The notes under the pieces: generated by a model
Seen by the model: the letters and a program-made list of their open reading frames with translations, nothing else
What the model was told of the DNA's origin: nothing
The model's database searches: none
Position numbers and translations under genes: made by a program
In this document: piece by piece, positions 9,045-17,879 of the stretch
Layout of the letters: every line of letters begins with the position of its first letter
Numbering within the stretch: position 1 is the stretch's first letter
Source of the DNA: Pseudomonas sp. WJP1
GTDB taxonomy: Bacteria > Pseudomonadota > Gammaproteobacteria > Pseudomonadales > Pseudomonadaceae
Direction of reading: 5' to 3'
NCBI RefSeq assembly: GCF_028471945.1
Contig: NZ_CP110128.1
Coordinates: 46,001-110,000, forward strand
DNA length: 64,000 nt

Positions 9045-9335
9045 TTACTCGCTCATCCAGTGGATGATGGCTTGGTAATCCTCGGCACTGCAGTCCATGC
9101 ACAAACCACGCGGCGGCATCGCCTTGAAACCCTGGGTCACGTGTTGCACCAGCGTCTCCATACCTTTCGCCAACCTCGGCGTCCAAGCTTCCTGATCGCC
9201 CTTGCGGGGCGCCATGGGTAGTTGGCCGGAATGACAGGCACCACAAACACGGTTGTACACAGTTTCCGGATCCTGTGTAGCCTGAGCGCTGTAAAGCGGC
9301 ATCAAGACTCCGGCAACTAGCAGCCATTTCGTCAT
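9045..9335 (-). CDS. Small monoheme cytochrome c (c5-like)
   Basis: A 96-residue exported protein: signal peptide (MTKWLLVAGVLMPLYSAQA) followed by one heme c site, CGACH (RVCGACHSGQLP). The distal axial methionine is probably in FKAMPPRG, followed by the paired cysteines CMDCS typical of cytochrome c5. An AAAAGG ribosome-binding site lies 8 bases before ATG 9335. It is first in a two-gene unit with cytochrome c4, and both presumably receive electrons in the periplasm. Confidence 0.87.
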   Translation of the reverse strand: MTKWLLVAGVLMPLYSAQATQDPETVYNRVCGACHSGQLPMAPRKGDQEAWTPRLAKGMETLVQHVTQGFKAMPPRGLCMDCSAEDYQAIIHWMSE

Positions 9336-9526
9336 AAAACGACCTTTTCAGGGTTGAGAGCGATCTGCGTTCTAGTGCGCAATCAAGGTCTGTCGCTCTC
9401 GTGAACTTCATCCTGCGTCGGGACAAAGCGCACACAAAATCTGCGGCATTATATACTGGCGTCACTGAAACGGAAGCGACACTGCTTGCCGCGCCCATTC
9501 CTGGCGCCGCCCACATCGGAAATCCC

Positions 9527-10171
9527 ATGCAACTCAAGAATCCCATCCTCGGTCTGTGCCAACAGTCCACCTTCATGCTCAGCGCCGCCAAAGTCGACCA
9601 ATGTCCGGATGACGAGGGCTTCGAAGTCGCCTTCGCCGGGCGTTCCAACGCCGGCAAGTCCAGTGCTCTGAACACCCTGACCCATGCCAGCCTGGCGCGC
9701 ACCTCGAAAACCCCGGGGCGCACGCAACTGTTGAACTTCTTCAAGCTAGACGATGAACGCCGTCTGGTCGACCTGCCGGGCTACGGTTATGCAAAAGTAC
9801 CGATCCCGCTTAAGCAACACTGGCAGCGTCACCTGGAAGCCTACCTGGGTGGTCGCGAGAGTTTGAAAGGTCTGATCCTGATGATGGACATCCGTCACCC
9901 GATGACCGACTTCGACCTGTTGATGCTCGATTGGGCCGTTGCGGCTGGCATGCCGATGCACATCTTGCTGACCAAGGCGGACAAGCTGACCTACGGCGCG
10001 GCCAAGAACACGCTGCTCAAGGTGCAGTCGGAAATTCGCAAGGGTTGGGGCGATGCGGTGACGATCCAGCTGTTTTCGGCCCCGAAGCGCATGGGCCTGG
10101 AAGACGCCTACACTGTATTGGCAGGCTGGATGGAACTGGCGGACAAGGGCGCTGACGAAGTAACTGTGTAA
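9527..10171 (+). CDS. engB: EngB/YsxC, ribosome-assembly GTPase
   Basis: Essential-type GTPase acting in 50S subunit maturation. The 214-residue product shows G1 GRSNAGKSS (residues 38-46), G3 [11 protein letters not shown]4 TKADK and G5 FSAPKRMG in order. The frame stays open further upstream to 9401, but ATG 9527 ([10 protein letters not shown]) matches the known start of Pseudomonas EngB and gives the usual family length. The gene is divergent from the cytochrome pair and converges on polA, with the ErsA-type small RNA in between. The same engB/sRNA/polA neighbourhood holds Spot 42 in E. coli. Confidence 0.93.
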   Translation: MQLKNPILGLCQQSTFMLSAAKVDQCPDDEGFEVAFAGRSNAGKSSALNTLTHASLARTSKTPGRTQLLNFFKLDDERRLVDLPGYGYAKVPIPLKQHWQRHLEAYLGGRESLKGLILMMDIRHPMTDFDLLMLDWAVAAGMPMHILLTKADKLTYGAAKNTLLKVQSEIRKGWGDAVTIQLFSAPKRMGLEDAYTVLAGWMELADKGADEVTV

Positions 10172-10241
10172 GCGTGAAAAAGTTGTCTGGGGAGCGGTCA
10201 GGCCAGCGCGGCATGATCGCACCAGTCAGTTTTTTACAGGC

Positions 10242-10372
10242 AAAAAAAACCCCGGACTTCTATGGGGAGGGGGAAGTTCCGGGGTTCAAGTTCTAGACCG
10301 CTAGGGCGGGGTCCAGATATCTGCCAACACTTAACACAACATAGGAGCATCGAAGGGCTTCACCAGCCATTC
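10242..10372 (-). ncRNA. ersA: ErsA-type small regulatory RNA
   Basis: A likely 131-base transcript on the minus strand. It would start about 7 bases after an AlgU-like -10 (10379-10383) and end at a strong intrinsic terminator. That terminator pairs 10273-10284 with 10250-10260 (CCCCGGAACTTC / GAAGTCCGGGG) and ends in eight Ts (10249-10242). Its apical loop carries the C-rich stretch CCCCCTCCCC, the kind of element ErsA uses to pair with Shine-Dalgarno regions such as that of algC mRNA. P. aeruginosa ErsA is about 132 nt, lies between engB and polA, and is driven by AlgU (sigma-22). Length, location, promoter type and loop all agree. The exact 5' end is inferred. Confidence 0.85.
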
Positions 10373-10378
10373 AGTAAA

Positions 10379-10405
10379 TCTGAGTGGCTGGGGCCAGATT
10401 AGTTC
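10379..10405 (-). promoter_or_regulatory. AlgU (sigma-22/RpoE)-like promoter of ersA
   Basis: Minus strand: GAACTA at 10405-10400, a 16-base spacer, then TCAGA at 10383-10379. The AlgU consensus is GAACTT-N16/17-TCNNA, so only one -35 base differs. It is correctly placed to start the ErsA-type RNA near 10372. Confidence 0.7.
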
Positions 10406-10504
10406 AGTTTTTTTTCAGAAGCTTTGGAATAACCCCAAGCGCCTTTTGGTCTAAGCAGCCCTCGAGAGCTCTGCTGCGGCATCATGCCGCAGCAGAGTCT
10501 GCAC

Positions 10505-13324
10505 TCAGTGCGCCTCGTCCCAGTTATTGCCCACCCCGACTTCCACCAGCAATGGCACATCCAGTTTCGCCGCACCGCTCATGTGCAGGCGAATCTCAGC
10601 GCTGACCTGTTCGACCAGGTCCTCGCGCACTTCAAGTACCAATTCATCGTGCACCTGCAGGATGACCTTGGCGTCCAGGCCTGACGAGGTTAGCCATTCA
10701 TCCACGGCCACCATGGCTTTCTTGATGATGTCGGCCGCCGTGCCTTGCATCGGCGCGTTGATTGCCGTGCGTTCGGCGGCGGCACGCTCTTGCGGCTTGT
10801 TGGAATTGATCTCCGGCAGGTACAGGCGCCGCCCGAAGAAGGTTTCCACGTAGCCTTGATCCGCCGCCTGGGCGCGGGTGCGGTCCATGTACTCACGAAC
10901 GCCGGGATAACGGGCGAAGTAGGTATCGATATAGGCCTTGGCGGTCTTGGTATCGACGCCGATGTCCTTGCCGAGTTTCTGCGCACCCATGCCGTAGATC
11001 AGGCCGAAGTTGATCGCCTTGGCGCTGCGCCGCTGGTCGGAGGTGACCTGGTTGAGTTCGACCTTGAACACTTCGGCAGCGGTAGCGGTGTGCACGTCCA
11101 GGTTATTGCGGAAGGCATTCATCAGGCCTTCATCGCGGGAAAGGTGCGCCATGATCCGCAGTTCGATCTGCGAATAGTCGGCAGCCAGCAGCTTGTAGCC
11201 TTTCGGAGCGACGAAAGCCTGGCGGATGCGTCGCCCTTCCGCGGTGCGCACCGGTATGTTCTGCAGGTTCGGGTCGCTGGACGAGAGACGCCCGGTGGAC
11301 GCCACGGCCTGGTGATAGGAGGTGTGGATGCGTCCGGTGCGCGGATTGATCTGTTCCGGCAGACGGTCGGTGTAGGTGCTTTTGAGCTTGCTCATGGAAC
11401 GGTATTCCATCAGGACCTTGGGTAGTCGATAGTCGTCCTCGGCCAGCTTGGCCAGCACTTCTTCGGCGGTGGACGGCTGGCCCTTGGCGGTCTTTTTCAG
11501 CACCGGCAACCCGAGCTTCTCGTAGAGGATCACGCCGAGCTGCTTGGGTGAGCCCAGGTTGAATTCCTCACCGGCAATCTCGAAGGCTTCACGCTCCAGC
11601 GCCACCATCTTGTCGCCCAGTTCGATGCTCTGCACGCCCAGCAGGGCAGCATCCACGAACGCGCCCTGGCGTTCGATACGTGCGAGCACCGGCACCAGGG
11701 GCATCTCGATGTCGGTCAGCACGCTGGCCAGGGTCGGGATGGCGGTCAGCTTCTCGAACAAGGCCTGGTGCAGGCGCAGGGTGATGTCTGCGTCCTCGGC
11801 CGCGTAAGGCCCGGCCTGCTCCAGCGCAATTTGATCGAACGTCAGCTGCTTCACGCCTTTGCCGGCGATGTCCTGGAAGCTCACGGTGGTGTGATCCAGG
11901 TACTTCAGCGCCAGGCTGTCCATGTCATGGCGGGTGGCCGTGGAGTTGAGCACATAGGACTCAAGCATGGTGTCGAAAGCGACGCCGCGCACGGTGATGC
12001 CGTTTGCCTGATCGCCACCAATGGCGCAGTTGGCCAGGATGTTCATGTCGAACTTGGCGTGCTGGCCGACCTTGAGCTTGTTCGGGTCTTCCAGAATCGG
12101 CTTGAGGGCGCGCAGGACGGTGTCGCGATCCAGTTGATCGGGCACGCCGATGTAGGAGTGGGTCAACGGGATGTAGGCCGCTTCGTTGGCTTGCACCGCA
12201 AACGACAGGCCCACCAATTGCGCCTGCTGCGCGTCGATGCCGGTGGTTTCGGTGTCGAAGGCGAGCAGTTTGGCGTTTTTCAGTTTATCCAGCCAGACGT
12301 CGAATCGCGCTTGGTCGAGGATGGTCTCGTAACGGGCTTCCGGCGTGGCCGGCGGCACCTCGGCTTCGGTTTCGGCTTCGGTGGCACTGAACAGATCGAC
12401 TACTGGCTCAGGCTTGGGGGCAGCAGCGCTCAGTTCAAGACGTTTGGCGTCCCGATCAAGATCGTTCAGCCAGCTTTTGAATTCCAGCAGGGAATAGAGC
12501 TCGTAGAGTTTGGCCGGATCATCCGGGCCCATTTGCAAGTCGTCCAGGCCAATGTCCAGCGGCACATCGACCTTGATGGTCGCCAGTTGATAGGAGAGGA
12601 ACGCCATCTCCTTGTGCTCTTCGAGCTTGGCTGGCAGGGTCTTGGCGCCGCGAATCGGCAGGGTGGGGACAATGTCGAGCTGCGCGTAAAGCTCGGTCAG
12701 GCCGCCATTTACACCCACCAGCAGGCCGGAAGCGGTCTTTGGACCTATGCCCGGAACGCCTGGAATGTTGTCGGAAGAATCGCCCATCAGTGCCAGATAG
12801 TCGATGATCTGCTCGGGAGCGACGCCAAATTTCTCCTTCACGCCGTCTACGTCCATGCTGCTACCGGTCATGGTATTGACCAAGGTAATGTGGCCGTCGA
12901 CCAGCTGCGCCATGTCCTTGTCGCCGGTTGAGATGACCACCGGGCGATCGGCCGCCGCGCTGCTGCGTGCCAGCGTGCCGATCACGTCATCGGCCTCGAC
13001 GCCTTCAACGCACAGCAGCGGGAAGCCCAGGGCGATCACGCTTTGATGCAGGGGTTCGATCTGCACACGCATGTCATCGGGCATGCTCGGCCGGTTGGCC
13101 TTGTATTCGGCGTACATGTCATCGCGAAATGTCCCGCCCTTGGCGTCGAACACCACGGCGAAGGGACTGTCCGGGTACTGCTTGCGCAGACTCTTGAGCA
13201 TGTTCAATACGCCCTTGACCGCGCCGGTAGGCAGGCCTTTGGACGTGGTCAGCGGTGGCAGCGCGTGAAAGGCGCGGTACAGGTAAGAAGAACCGTCCAC
13301 CAGGACGAGGGGGGCTTGGCTCAT
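10505..13324 (-). CDS. polA: DNA polymerase I
   Basis: A 939-residue repair and Okazaki-fragment polymerase with all three domains. The N-terminal 5'-3' exonuclease has VDGSSYLYRAFHALP, VEADDVIGTLA and GDSSDNIPGVPGIGPKTA. The 3'-5' exonuclease has AFDTETTGIDAQ (Asp and Glu metal ligands), so proofreading is expected. The polymerase domain shows motif A DYSQIELRIMAH, motif B RRSAKAINFGLIYGMGA and motif C LQVHDELVLEV. ATG 13324 (MSQAPLVLVDGSSYL) is preferred over an in-frame TTG 12 bases upstream because it fits the family start. It converges on engB, with ersA between them on the polA strand. Confidence 0.97.
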   Translation of the reverse strand: MSQAPLVLVDGSSYLYRAFHALPPLTTSKGLPTGAVKGVLNMLKSLRKQYPDSPFAVVFDAKGGTFRDDMYAEYKANRPSMPDDMRVQIEPLHQSVIALGFPLLCVEGVEADDVIGTLARSSAAADRPVVISTGDKDMAQLVDGHITLVNTMTGSSMDVDGVKEKFGVAPEQIIDYLALMGDSSDNIPGVPGIGPKTASGLLVGVNGGLTELYAQLDIVPTLPIRGAKTLPAKLEEHKEMAFLSYQLATIKVDVPLDIGLDDLQMGPDDPAKLYELYSLLEFKSWLNDLDRDAKRLELSAAAPKPEPVVDLFSATEAETEAEVPPATPEARYETILDQARFDVWLDKLKNAKLLAFDTETTGIDAQQAQLVGLSFAVQANEAAYIPLTHSYIGVPDQLDRDTVLRALKPILEDPNKLKVGQHAKFDMNILANCAIGGDQANGITVRGVAFDTMLESYVLNSTATRHDMDSLALKYLDHTTVSFQDIAGKGVKQLTFDQIALEQAGPYAAEDADITLRLHQALFEKLTAIPTLASVLTDIEMPLVPVLARIERQGAFVDAALLGVQSIELGDKMVALEREAFEIAGEEFNLGSPKQLGVILYEKLGLPVLKKTAKGQPSTAEEVLAKLAEDDYRLPKVLMEYRSMSKLKSTYTDRLPEQINPRTGRIHTSYHQAVASTGRLSSSDPNLQNIPVRTAEGRRIRQAFVAPKGYKLLAADYSQIELRIMAHLSRDEGLMNAFRNNLDVHTATAAEVFKVELNQVTSDQRRSAKAINFGLIYGMGAQKLGKDIGVDTKTAKAYIDTYFARYPGVREYMDRTRAQAADQGYVETFFGRRLYLPEINSNKPQERAAAERTAINAPMQGTAADIIKKAMVAVDEWLTSSGLDAKVILQVHDELVLEVREDLVEQVSAEIRLHMSGAAKLDVPLLVEVGVGNNWDEAH

Positions 13325-13398
13325 GAGCAGGATCAACCTTTTCGGCGGGTCCGGCGCTAGAATAGCGGGACCGTTGACGACAAAGGGACAAGGTTATC

Positions 13399-13689
13399 AT
13401 GCGCACACTAAATCGCCTGTTGCTGGCTGGGTTGTTTGCAGTCACTCCGTTGGCCGTCATGGCGGCGGACGATGCGCCATCGCCAGATCCGGAAGTAACC
13501 ATTCGCACGGAAGGCGACAAAACGATTCAGGAGTACCGTCAGAACGGTTTTCTCTACGCCATCAAGGTCACACCTTCGGTGGGGAAACCGTACTTCCTGG
13601 TTCGTGCGGATGGATCGGACGGTAACTTCATTCGCTCGGATTACCCGGATATGCTGATCCCGGCATGGAAGATTTTTGAGTGGAAATAG
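13399..13689 (+). CDS. DUF2782 small exported protein
   Basis: A 96-residue protein with a Sec signal peptide (MRTLNRLLLAGLFAVTPLAVMA) and a short mature domain containing TIQEYRQNGFLYAIKVTP and IRSDYPDMLIPAWKIFEW. This matches the DUF2782 family of gamma-proteobacteria, which usually sits between polA and thrB as it does here. No function is known. It is divergent from polA (74 bases between starts) and lies 57 bases before thrB, so it may share thrB's transcript. Confidence 0.8.
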   Translation: MRTLNRLLLAGLFAVTPLAVMAADDAPSPDPEVTIRTEGDKTIQEYRQNGFLYAIKVTPSVGKPYFLVRADGSDGNFIRSDYPDMLIPAWKIFEWK

Positions 13690-13746
13690 TTTCTTAATAT
13701 TAATCGGCGCTGGCTCAATATCGGCGCCCGTACTGGCAGTTTAAAT

Positions 13747-14697
13747 ATGTCTGTGTTCACCCCCCTGGCTCGGCCCGAGCTGGAAGCTTTTCTCGCCCCT
13801 TATGGCCTCGGCCGCCTGCTTGATTTCCAGGGGATTGCCGCCGGTAGCGAAAACACCAATTTCTTTATCAGCCTGGAGCAGGGCGAATTCGTCCTGACCC
13901 TGGTCGAGCGCGGCCCGGTCCAGGAGATGCCGTTCTTCATCGAATTGCTCGACGTGCTGCACGAAGCCGACCTGCCGGTGCCTTACGCGCTGCGCACCAC
14001 CGACGGCGTCGCGTTGCGCGAGCTGGCCGGCAAGCCTGCGTTGTTGCAACCGCGCCTGGCTGGCAAGCACATCAAGCAAGCCAACGCACAGCATTGCGCG
14101 CAAGTAGGCGAGTTGCTTGCCCACCTGCACCTGGCCACCCAGGGAAAGATGATCAAGCGCAAGACCGATCGTGGCCTGGACTGGATGCTGGAAGAGGGCA
14201 CGCAATTCCTGTCGCACCTCAATGCAGGGCAGAAAGCTTTGCTGGAGCGGGCGCTGGAAGAAATCACCCAGCAGAAAGAGAAAATTCTGGCGCTGCCTCG
14301 GGCCAACATCCACGCCGACCTGTTCCGTGATAACGCGATGTTCGAAGGCACGCACCTGACCGGGCTGATTGATTTCTACAACGCCTGCTCGGGGCCGATG
14401 CTCTACGACGTGGCGATTGCCCTGAACGACTGGTGTTCCGACGATGACGGCTTGATCGACGGTCCACGGGCGCGGGCGTTGCTGGGGGCTTATGCTGCGT
14501 TGCGACCATTTACCGCCGCCGAGGCCGAGTTGTGGCCGACCATGCTGCGGGTGGCGTGCGTGCGCTTCTGGTTGTCACGGTTGATCGCGGCGGAGTCGTT
14601 TGCCGGACAGGATGTGTTGATTCACGATCCGATGGAGTTTGAGCAGCGTTTGGCGCAGCGGCAGACAGTCAATACGCCATTGCCTTTCGCCCTCTAA
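13747..14697 (+). CDS. thrB: Homoserine kinase (APH-fold type)
   Basis: Phosphorylates homoserine to O-phosphohomoserine in threonine synthesis. The 316-residue protein is of the aminoglycoside-phosphotransferase fold used for ThrB in Pseudomonas, not the GHMP-kinase fold of E. coli. Visible motifs are NTNFFISLEQGEFVLTLVE (nucleotide lobe), the catalytic loop NIHADLFRDNAMF and the metal-binding GLIDFYNACSGP (DFG-like Asp). Length and the polA-DUF2782-thrB order match Pseudomonas. A long REP-type palindrome follows the stop codon at once. Confidence 0.93.
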   Translation: MSVFTPLARPELEAFLAPYGLGRLLDFQGIAAGSENTNFFISLEQGEFVLTLVERGPVQEMPFFIELLDVLHEADLPVPYALRTTDGVALRELAGKPALLQPRLAGKHIKQANAQHCAQVGELLAHLHLATQGKMIKRKTDRGLDWMLEEGTQFLSHLNAGQKALLERALEEITQQKEKILALPRANIHADLFRDNAMFEGTHLTGLIDFYNACSGPMLYDVAIALNDWCSDDDGLIDGPRARALLGAYAALRPFTAAEAELWPTMLRVACVRFWLSRLIAAESFAGQDVLIHDPMEFEQRLAQRQTVNTPLPFAL

Positions 14698-14701
14698 ACA
14701 T

Positions 14702-14794
14702 TGTGGCGAGGGGATTTATCCCCGTTGTGCTGCGAAGCGGCCCCAAAAAGAGGGACTGCTGCGCAGTCCAACGGGGATAAATCCCCTCGCCACA
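14702..14794. repeat. REP/REPIN palindrome (TGTGGCGAGGGGATTTATCCCC type)
   Basis: Outer arms TGTGGCGAGGGGATTTATCC and its reverse complement (ending ...CCCCTCGCCACA) enclose a ~40-base core. This is a two-REP inverted pair of the kind dispersed through P. fluorescens genomes. It lies between the convergent thrB and znuA genes. Confidence 0.85.
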
Positions 14795-14806
14795 GGTTAT
14801 GGGTTG

Positions 14807-15736
14807 TTACAACGACTCCAGACACCCCGCCAAATCATTCCCCAATTTCTCCAGCACCTGCTCATACCCCTGAGCCGTCGCTGGCGTATAGCCGCCCAGC
14901 GCATCCAGCTCTGCCAGTTTCACCGGCAGCCCGGCCACCAGGGTTTCCGCCAGGCGTGGGCGCAGCGGTGGTTCACTGAATACACAGGTCTTGCCGACTT
15001 CCTGCAACCGCGCACGCATTGCTGCGACGTGCTGGGCGCCGGGTTGCACCTCGGCTGCAACACTGAATACACCCGCGTGCTTGAGGCCGTAGGCGTCTTC
15101 GAAGTAGTCGAACGCTTCGTGGAACACGAAGTAAGGTTTGCCTTCAATACCGGCCAGACGTTTCTTCAGGCGTGCATCCAGCGCATCGAGACGTTCGTCA
15201 AATGCCTTCAGGTTGCTCTGGTAGCGCGCCGCGTTGGCCGAGTCGGCTGCACTCAGGTCCGCAGCCATTTTCGCCGCGATCACCCGGGCGTTGACCGGCG
15301 ACAGCCACAAATGCGCATCCAGGGTGCCCGGACGGTGATCGTGGTCGTGTTCGTCGGCTTCTTCGGCGTGGGAGTGGTTATCTTCGGCGAAATGTCGCAG
15401 CTTCAGGCCAGGAAGCTCCTGCACGGCGACGCTCGGCAGCGTACGACCATTGAGCACCCGCGGCATGAAACCTTCCATGTCCGGCCCGATCCAGTACAGC
15501 AGGTCCACCGATTGCACCTTCCGTACGTCGGATGGGCGCAAGGCATAGTTATGCGGCGAGGCGCCGGGTGGCAGCAGGACTTCCGGGATCGCCACGCCAT
15601 CCTGTACGGCAGCGGCGATCAGCTGTAGTGGCTTGATACTGGTGAGGACCTTGACCTCGGCTTGCGCCGAGCCGATCAGCAGAAAACTGGTGAAAATTGC
15701 GACAAAGATGGAAAAAAGTCGGGACACGATGACCAC
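14807..15736 (-). CDS. znuA: ZnuA, periplasmic zinc-binding protein
   Basis: Zinc-capturing substrate-binding protein of the ZnuABC importer, 309 residues. It has a Sec signal peptide (about 1-26, FLLIGSAQAEV) and the cluster A-I fold. The diagnostic His/Asp-rich loop of high-affinity zinc binders (DNHSHAEEADEHDHDHRPG) precedes LDAHLWLSPVNAR, and VFHEAFDYFEDAYGL gives another zinc-ligand His. It is transcribed away from zur-znuC-znuB, with 57 bases between the znuA and zur starts. Confidence 0.95.
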   Translation of the reverse strand: MVIVSRLFSIFVAIFTSFLLIGSAQAEVKVLTSIKPLQLIAAAVQDGVAIPEVLLPPGASPHNYALRPSDVRKVQSVDLLYWIGPDMEGFMPRVLNGRTLPSVAVQELPGLKLRHFAEDNHSHAEEADEHDHDHRPGTLDAHLWLSPVNARVIAAKMAADLSAADSANAARYQSNLKAFDERLDALDARLKKRLAGIEGKPYFVFHEAFDYFEDAYGLKHAGVFSVAAEVQPGAQHVAAMRARLQEVGKTCVFSEPPLRPRLAETLVAGLPVKLAELDALGGYTPATAQGYEQVLEKLGNDLAGCLESL

Positions 15737-15754
15737 TCGAAGAGGCGAGAACGG

Positions 15755-15767
15755 GTAACATAATAAC
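15755..15767. promoter_or_regulatory. Candidate Zur operator in the znuA/zur intergenic region
   Basis: GTAACATAATAAC is an AT-rich imperfect dyad in the 57-base gap between znuA and zur. It resembles the GTTATA..TATAAC core of gamma-proteobacterial Zur boxes, allowing mismatches. Its place lets one site control both directions. The match is partial. Confidence 0.45.
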
Positions 15768-15793
15768 GTCTCTCACAAAACTCGTCGCCGCTC

Positions 15794-16276
15794 ATGCCTA
15801 AAACACCGATTGCCAGCCGTCCCCACGACCACTCACATTGCGTTCACAGCGCACTGTCTGAGGCCGATGCCTTGTGCGCGCGCCAGGGTTTGCGCCTGAC
15901 CGCATTGCGTCGGCGCGTGCTGGAACTGGTGTGGCAAAGCCACAAACCCTTGGGCGCCTACGACATTCTTGCGGTGCTTAGCGAGCAGGATGGCCGCCGA
16001 GCGGCGCCACCGACCGTTTACCGCGCGCTGGATTTCCTGCTGGAAAACGGCCTCGTACACCGAATCTCCTCGCTCAACGCCTTCATCGGTTGCAATCATC
16101 CGGAGCACGCCCACCAGGGTCAGTTCCTGATCTGCCGTGAATGCCACGCCGCCATCGAACTCGAACAGAAATCCATCAGCGACGCGATCATCGTCAGCGC
16201 CAAGGACGTCGGGTTTGTCGTCGAAGGCCAGACCGTCGAAGTGATCGGTCTCTGTTCGGGCTGCCAGGGGGCTTGA
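15794..16276 (+). CDS. zur: Zur, zinc-responsive Fur-family repressor
   Basis: A 160-residue Fur-family regulator that represses zinc uptake genes when zinc is bound. The winged helix ([25 protein letters not shown], then [21 protein letters not shown]) is followed by the dimerisation domain. The structural zinc cysteines are in [12 protein letters not shown] and LCSGCQG. The His-rich start ([10 protein letters not shown]) is typical of Zur rather than Fur. It overlaps znuC by one base (TGATG), so regulator and transporter genes are coupled, giving autoregulation. Confidence 0.94.
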   Translation: MPKTPIASRPHDHSHCVHSALSEADALCARQGLRLTALRRRVLELVWQSHKPLGAYDILAVLSEQDGRRAAPPTVYRALDFLLENGLVHRISSLNAFIGCNHPEHAHQGQFLICRECHAAIELEQKSISDAIIVSAKDVGFVVEGQTVEVIGLCSGCQGA

Positions 16277-17061
16277 TGAGCAACGCGCTGATCCGCCTCG
16301 AGCAGGTTGCCGTCACGTTTGCCGGGCAACCTGTGCTGGATAACATCGAACTGAGCGTAGAGCCCGGGCAGATCGTGACCCTGATCGGCCCTAATGGCGC
16401 TGGCAAGACGACCCTGGTGCGCGCCGTGCTCGGCCTGTTGAAGCCCGACAGCGGCAGTGTCTGGCGCAAGCCGAAACTGCGGGTCGGCTACATGCCGCAA
16501 AAGCTGCATGTCGACCCGACCCTGCCGCTCTCGGTGCTGCGCTTCTTGCGCCTGGTGCCGGGCGTGGACCGCGCGATGGCTTTGGCCGCGCTCAAGGAAG
16601 TCGGTGCCGAGCAAGTGATCGATAGCCCCGTGCAAAGTGTTTCCGGCGGTGAAATGCAACGCGTCCTGCTGGCCCGGGCCTTGTTGCGCGAGCCTGAACT
16701 TCTGGTGCTCGACGAGCCGGTACAAGGCGTCGACGTGGCCGGCCAAGCCGAACTCTATAGCCTGATCACCCGCCTGCGAGACCGTCATGGCTGCGGTGTG
16801 TTGATGGTTTCCCACGATCTGCACCTGGTGATGAGCACCACCGACCAGGTGGTTTGCCTGAATCGCCATGTCTGCTGCTCCGGCCACCCCGAGCAGGTCA
16901 GCGGCGATCCGGCTTTCGTCGAACTGTTCGGAAAAAACGCCCAAAGCCTGGCGATTTATCACCACCACCACGACCACGCCCACGATTTGCACGGCTCGGT
17001 GGTCAAGGCGCCCGCGTCGGGCCATAACCATGTTCACGGAGATAGCTGCAAGCATGGCTGA
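16276..17061 (+). CDS. znuC: ZnuC, zinc ABC transporter ATPase
   Basis: The ATPase of the zinc importer, 261 residues. Walker A is [10 protein letters not shown], the Q-loop MPQK, the signature [16 protein letters not shown], Walker B LLVLDEP and the H-loop VSHDLH. A His-rich tail ([12 protein letters not shown]..., [12 protein letters not shown]) could buffer zinc. The start at 16276 overlaps the zur stop by one base, and its end overlaps znuB by 8 bases, so zur-znuC-znuB form one operon. Confidence 0.95.
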   Translation: MSNALIRLEQVAVTFAGQPVLDNIELSVEPGQIVTLIGPNGAGKTTLVRAVLGLLKPDSGSVWRKPKLRVGYMPQKLHVDPTLPLSVLRFLRLVPGVDRAMALAALKEVGAEQVIDSPVQSVSGGEMQRVLLARALLREPELLVLDEPVQGVDVAGQAELYSLITRLRDRHGCGVLMVSHDLHLVMSTTDQVVCLNRHVCCSGHPEQVSGDPAFVELFGKNAQSLAIYHHHHDHAHDLHGSVVKAPASGHNHVHGDSCKHG

Positions 17062-17842
17062 TTTTCTGCTCTACGCCCTGCTTGCAGGTCTGGCTCTGGC
17101 GGTTGTGGCGGGCCCCTTGGGCTCCTTCGTGGTCTGGCGGCGCATGGCCTATTTCGGCGACACCCTGTCCCACGCGGCATTGCTGGGCGTGGCGCTGGGC
17201 TTTCTGCTCGATGTCAGCCCGACGGTTGCAGTCACCGTCGGCTGCTTGCTGTTGGCGGTGCTGCTGGTGACCTTGCAACAGCGCCAGCCGCTGGCCTCCG
17301 ACACGCTTTTGGGAATTCTCGCGCCCAGTACCCTCTCTTTAGGCCTGGTGGTACTAAGCTTCATGCACGAAGTGCGGATCGACCTGATGGCCTATCTGTT
17401 CGGTGACTTGCTGGCGATCAGCCCGACCGACCTGGCGTGGATCCTCGGTGGCAGCGCCGCGGTGCTGGCGTTGCTGGTGACGTTGTGGCGGCCACTGCTG
17501 GCAATCACGGTGCACGAAGAGTTGGCGAGGGTCGAAGGGCTGCCGGTGGCGGGGTTGCGCCTGGCGCTGATGCTGTTGATTGCCGTGGTGATTGCCGTGG
17601 CGATGAAAATCGTCGGTGTGTTGCTGATCACCTCGTTGTTGATCATTCCGGCGGCTGCGGCACAACGTCATGCCCGCTCACCGGAGCAGATGGCACTGGG
17701 CGCCAGTGTGCTGGGCATACTCGCGGTGTGTGGCGGACTGGCGCTGTCCTGGTTCAAGGACACCCCGGCGGGCCCGTCGATTGTAGTGGCGGCCGCCGCG
17801 CTGTTTCTGCTGAGTTTTGTTCTGCCCCGTAGAGGGGTGTAG
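17054..17842 (+). CDS. znuB: ZnuB, zinc ABC transporter permease
   Basis: A 262-residue polytopic membrane protein of the ABC-3 family. It has about eight hydrophobic helices (for example [20 protein letters not shown] and [19 protein letters not shown]) and the conserved [21 protein letters not shown] loop that contacts the ATPase. ATG 17054 lies inside the end of znuC, marking translational coupling. It completes the ZnuABC importer. Confidence 0.95.
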   Translation: MADFLLYALLAGLALAVVAGPLGSFVVWRRMAYFGDTLSHAALLGVALGFLLDVSPTVAVTVGCLLLAVLLVTLQQRQPLASDTLLGILAPSTLSLGLVVLSFMHEVRIDLMAYLFGDLLAISPTDLAWILGGSAAVLALLVTLWRPLLAITVHEELARVEGLPVAGLRLALMLLIAVVIAVAMKIVGVLLITSLLIIPAAAAQRHARSPEQMALGASVLGILAVCGGLALSWFKDTPAGPSIVVAAAALFLLSFVLPRRGV

Positions 17843-17879
17843 ACTTGCTCGTTTTTTGCGCAAATAGAGAGTCGCAGGA

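Noticed and set aside
9401..9526. 42-residue N-terminal extension of EngB
   Set aside because: The extension is unlike any EngB start and would overlap the promoter region facing the cytochrome genes; ATG 9527 gives the family length.
14698..14806. Long palindrome after thrB considered as a terminator or CRISPR-like repeat
   Set aside because: There is no T run and only one inverted pair without spacers. The arm sequence is a REP class.
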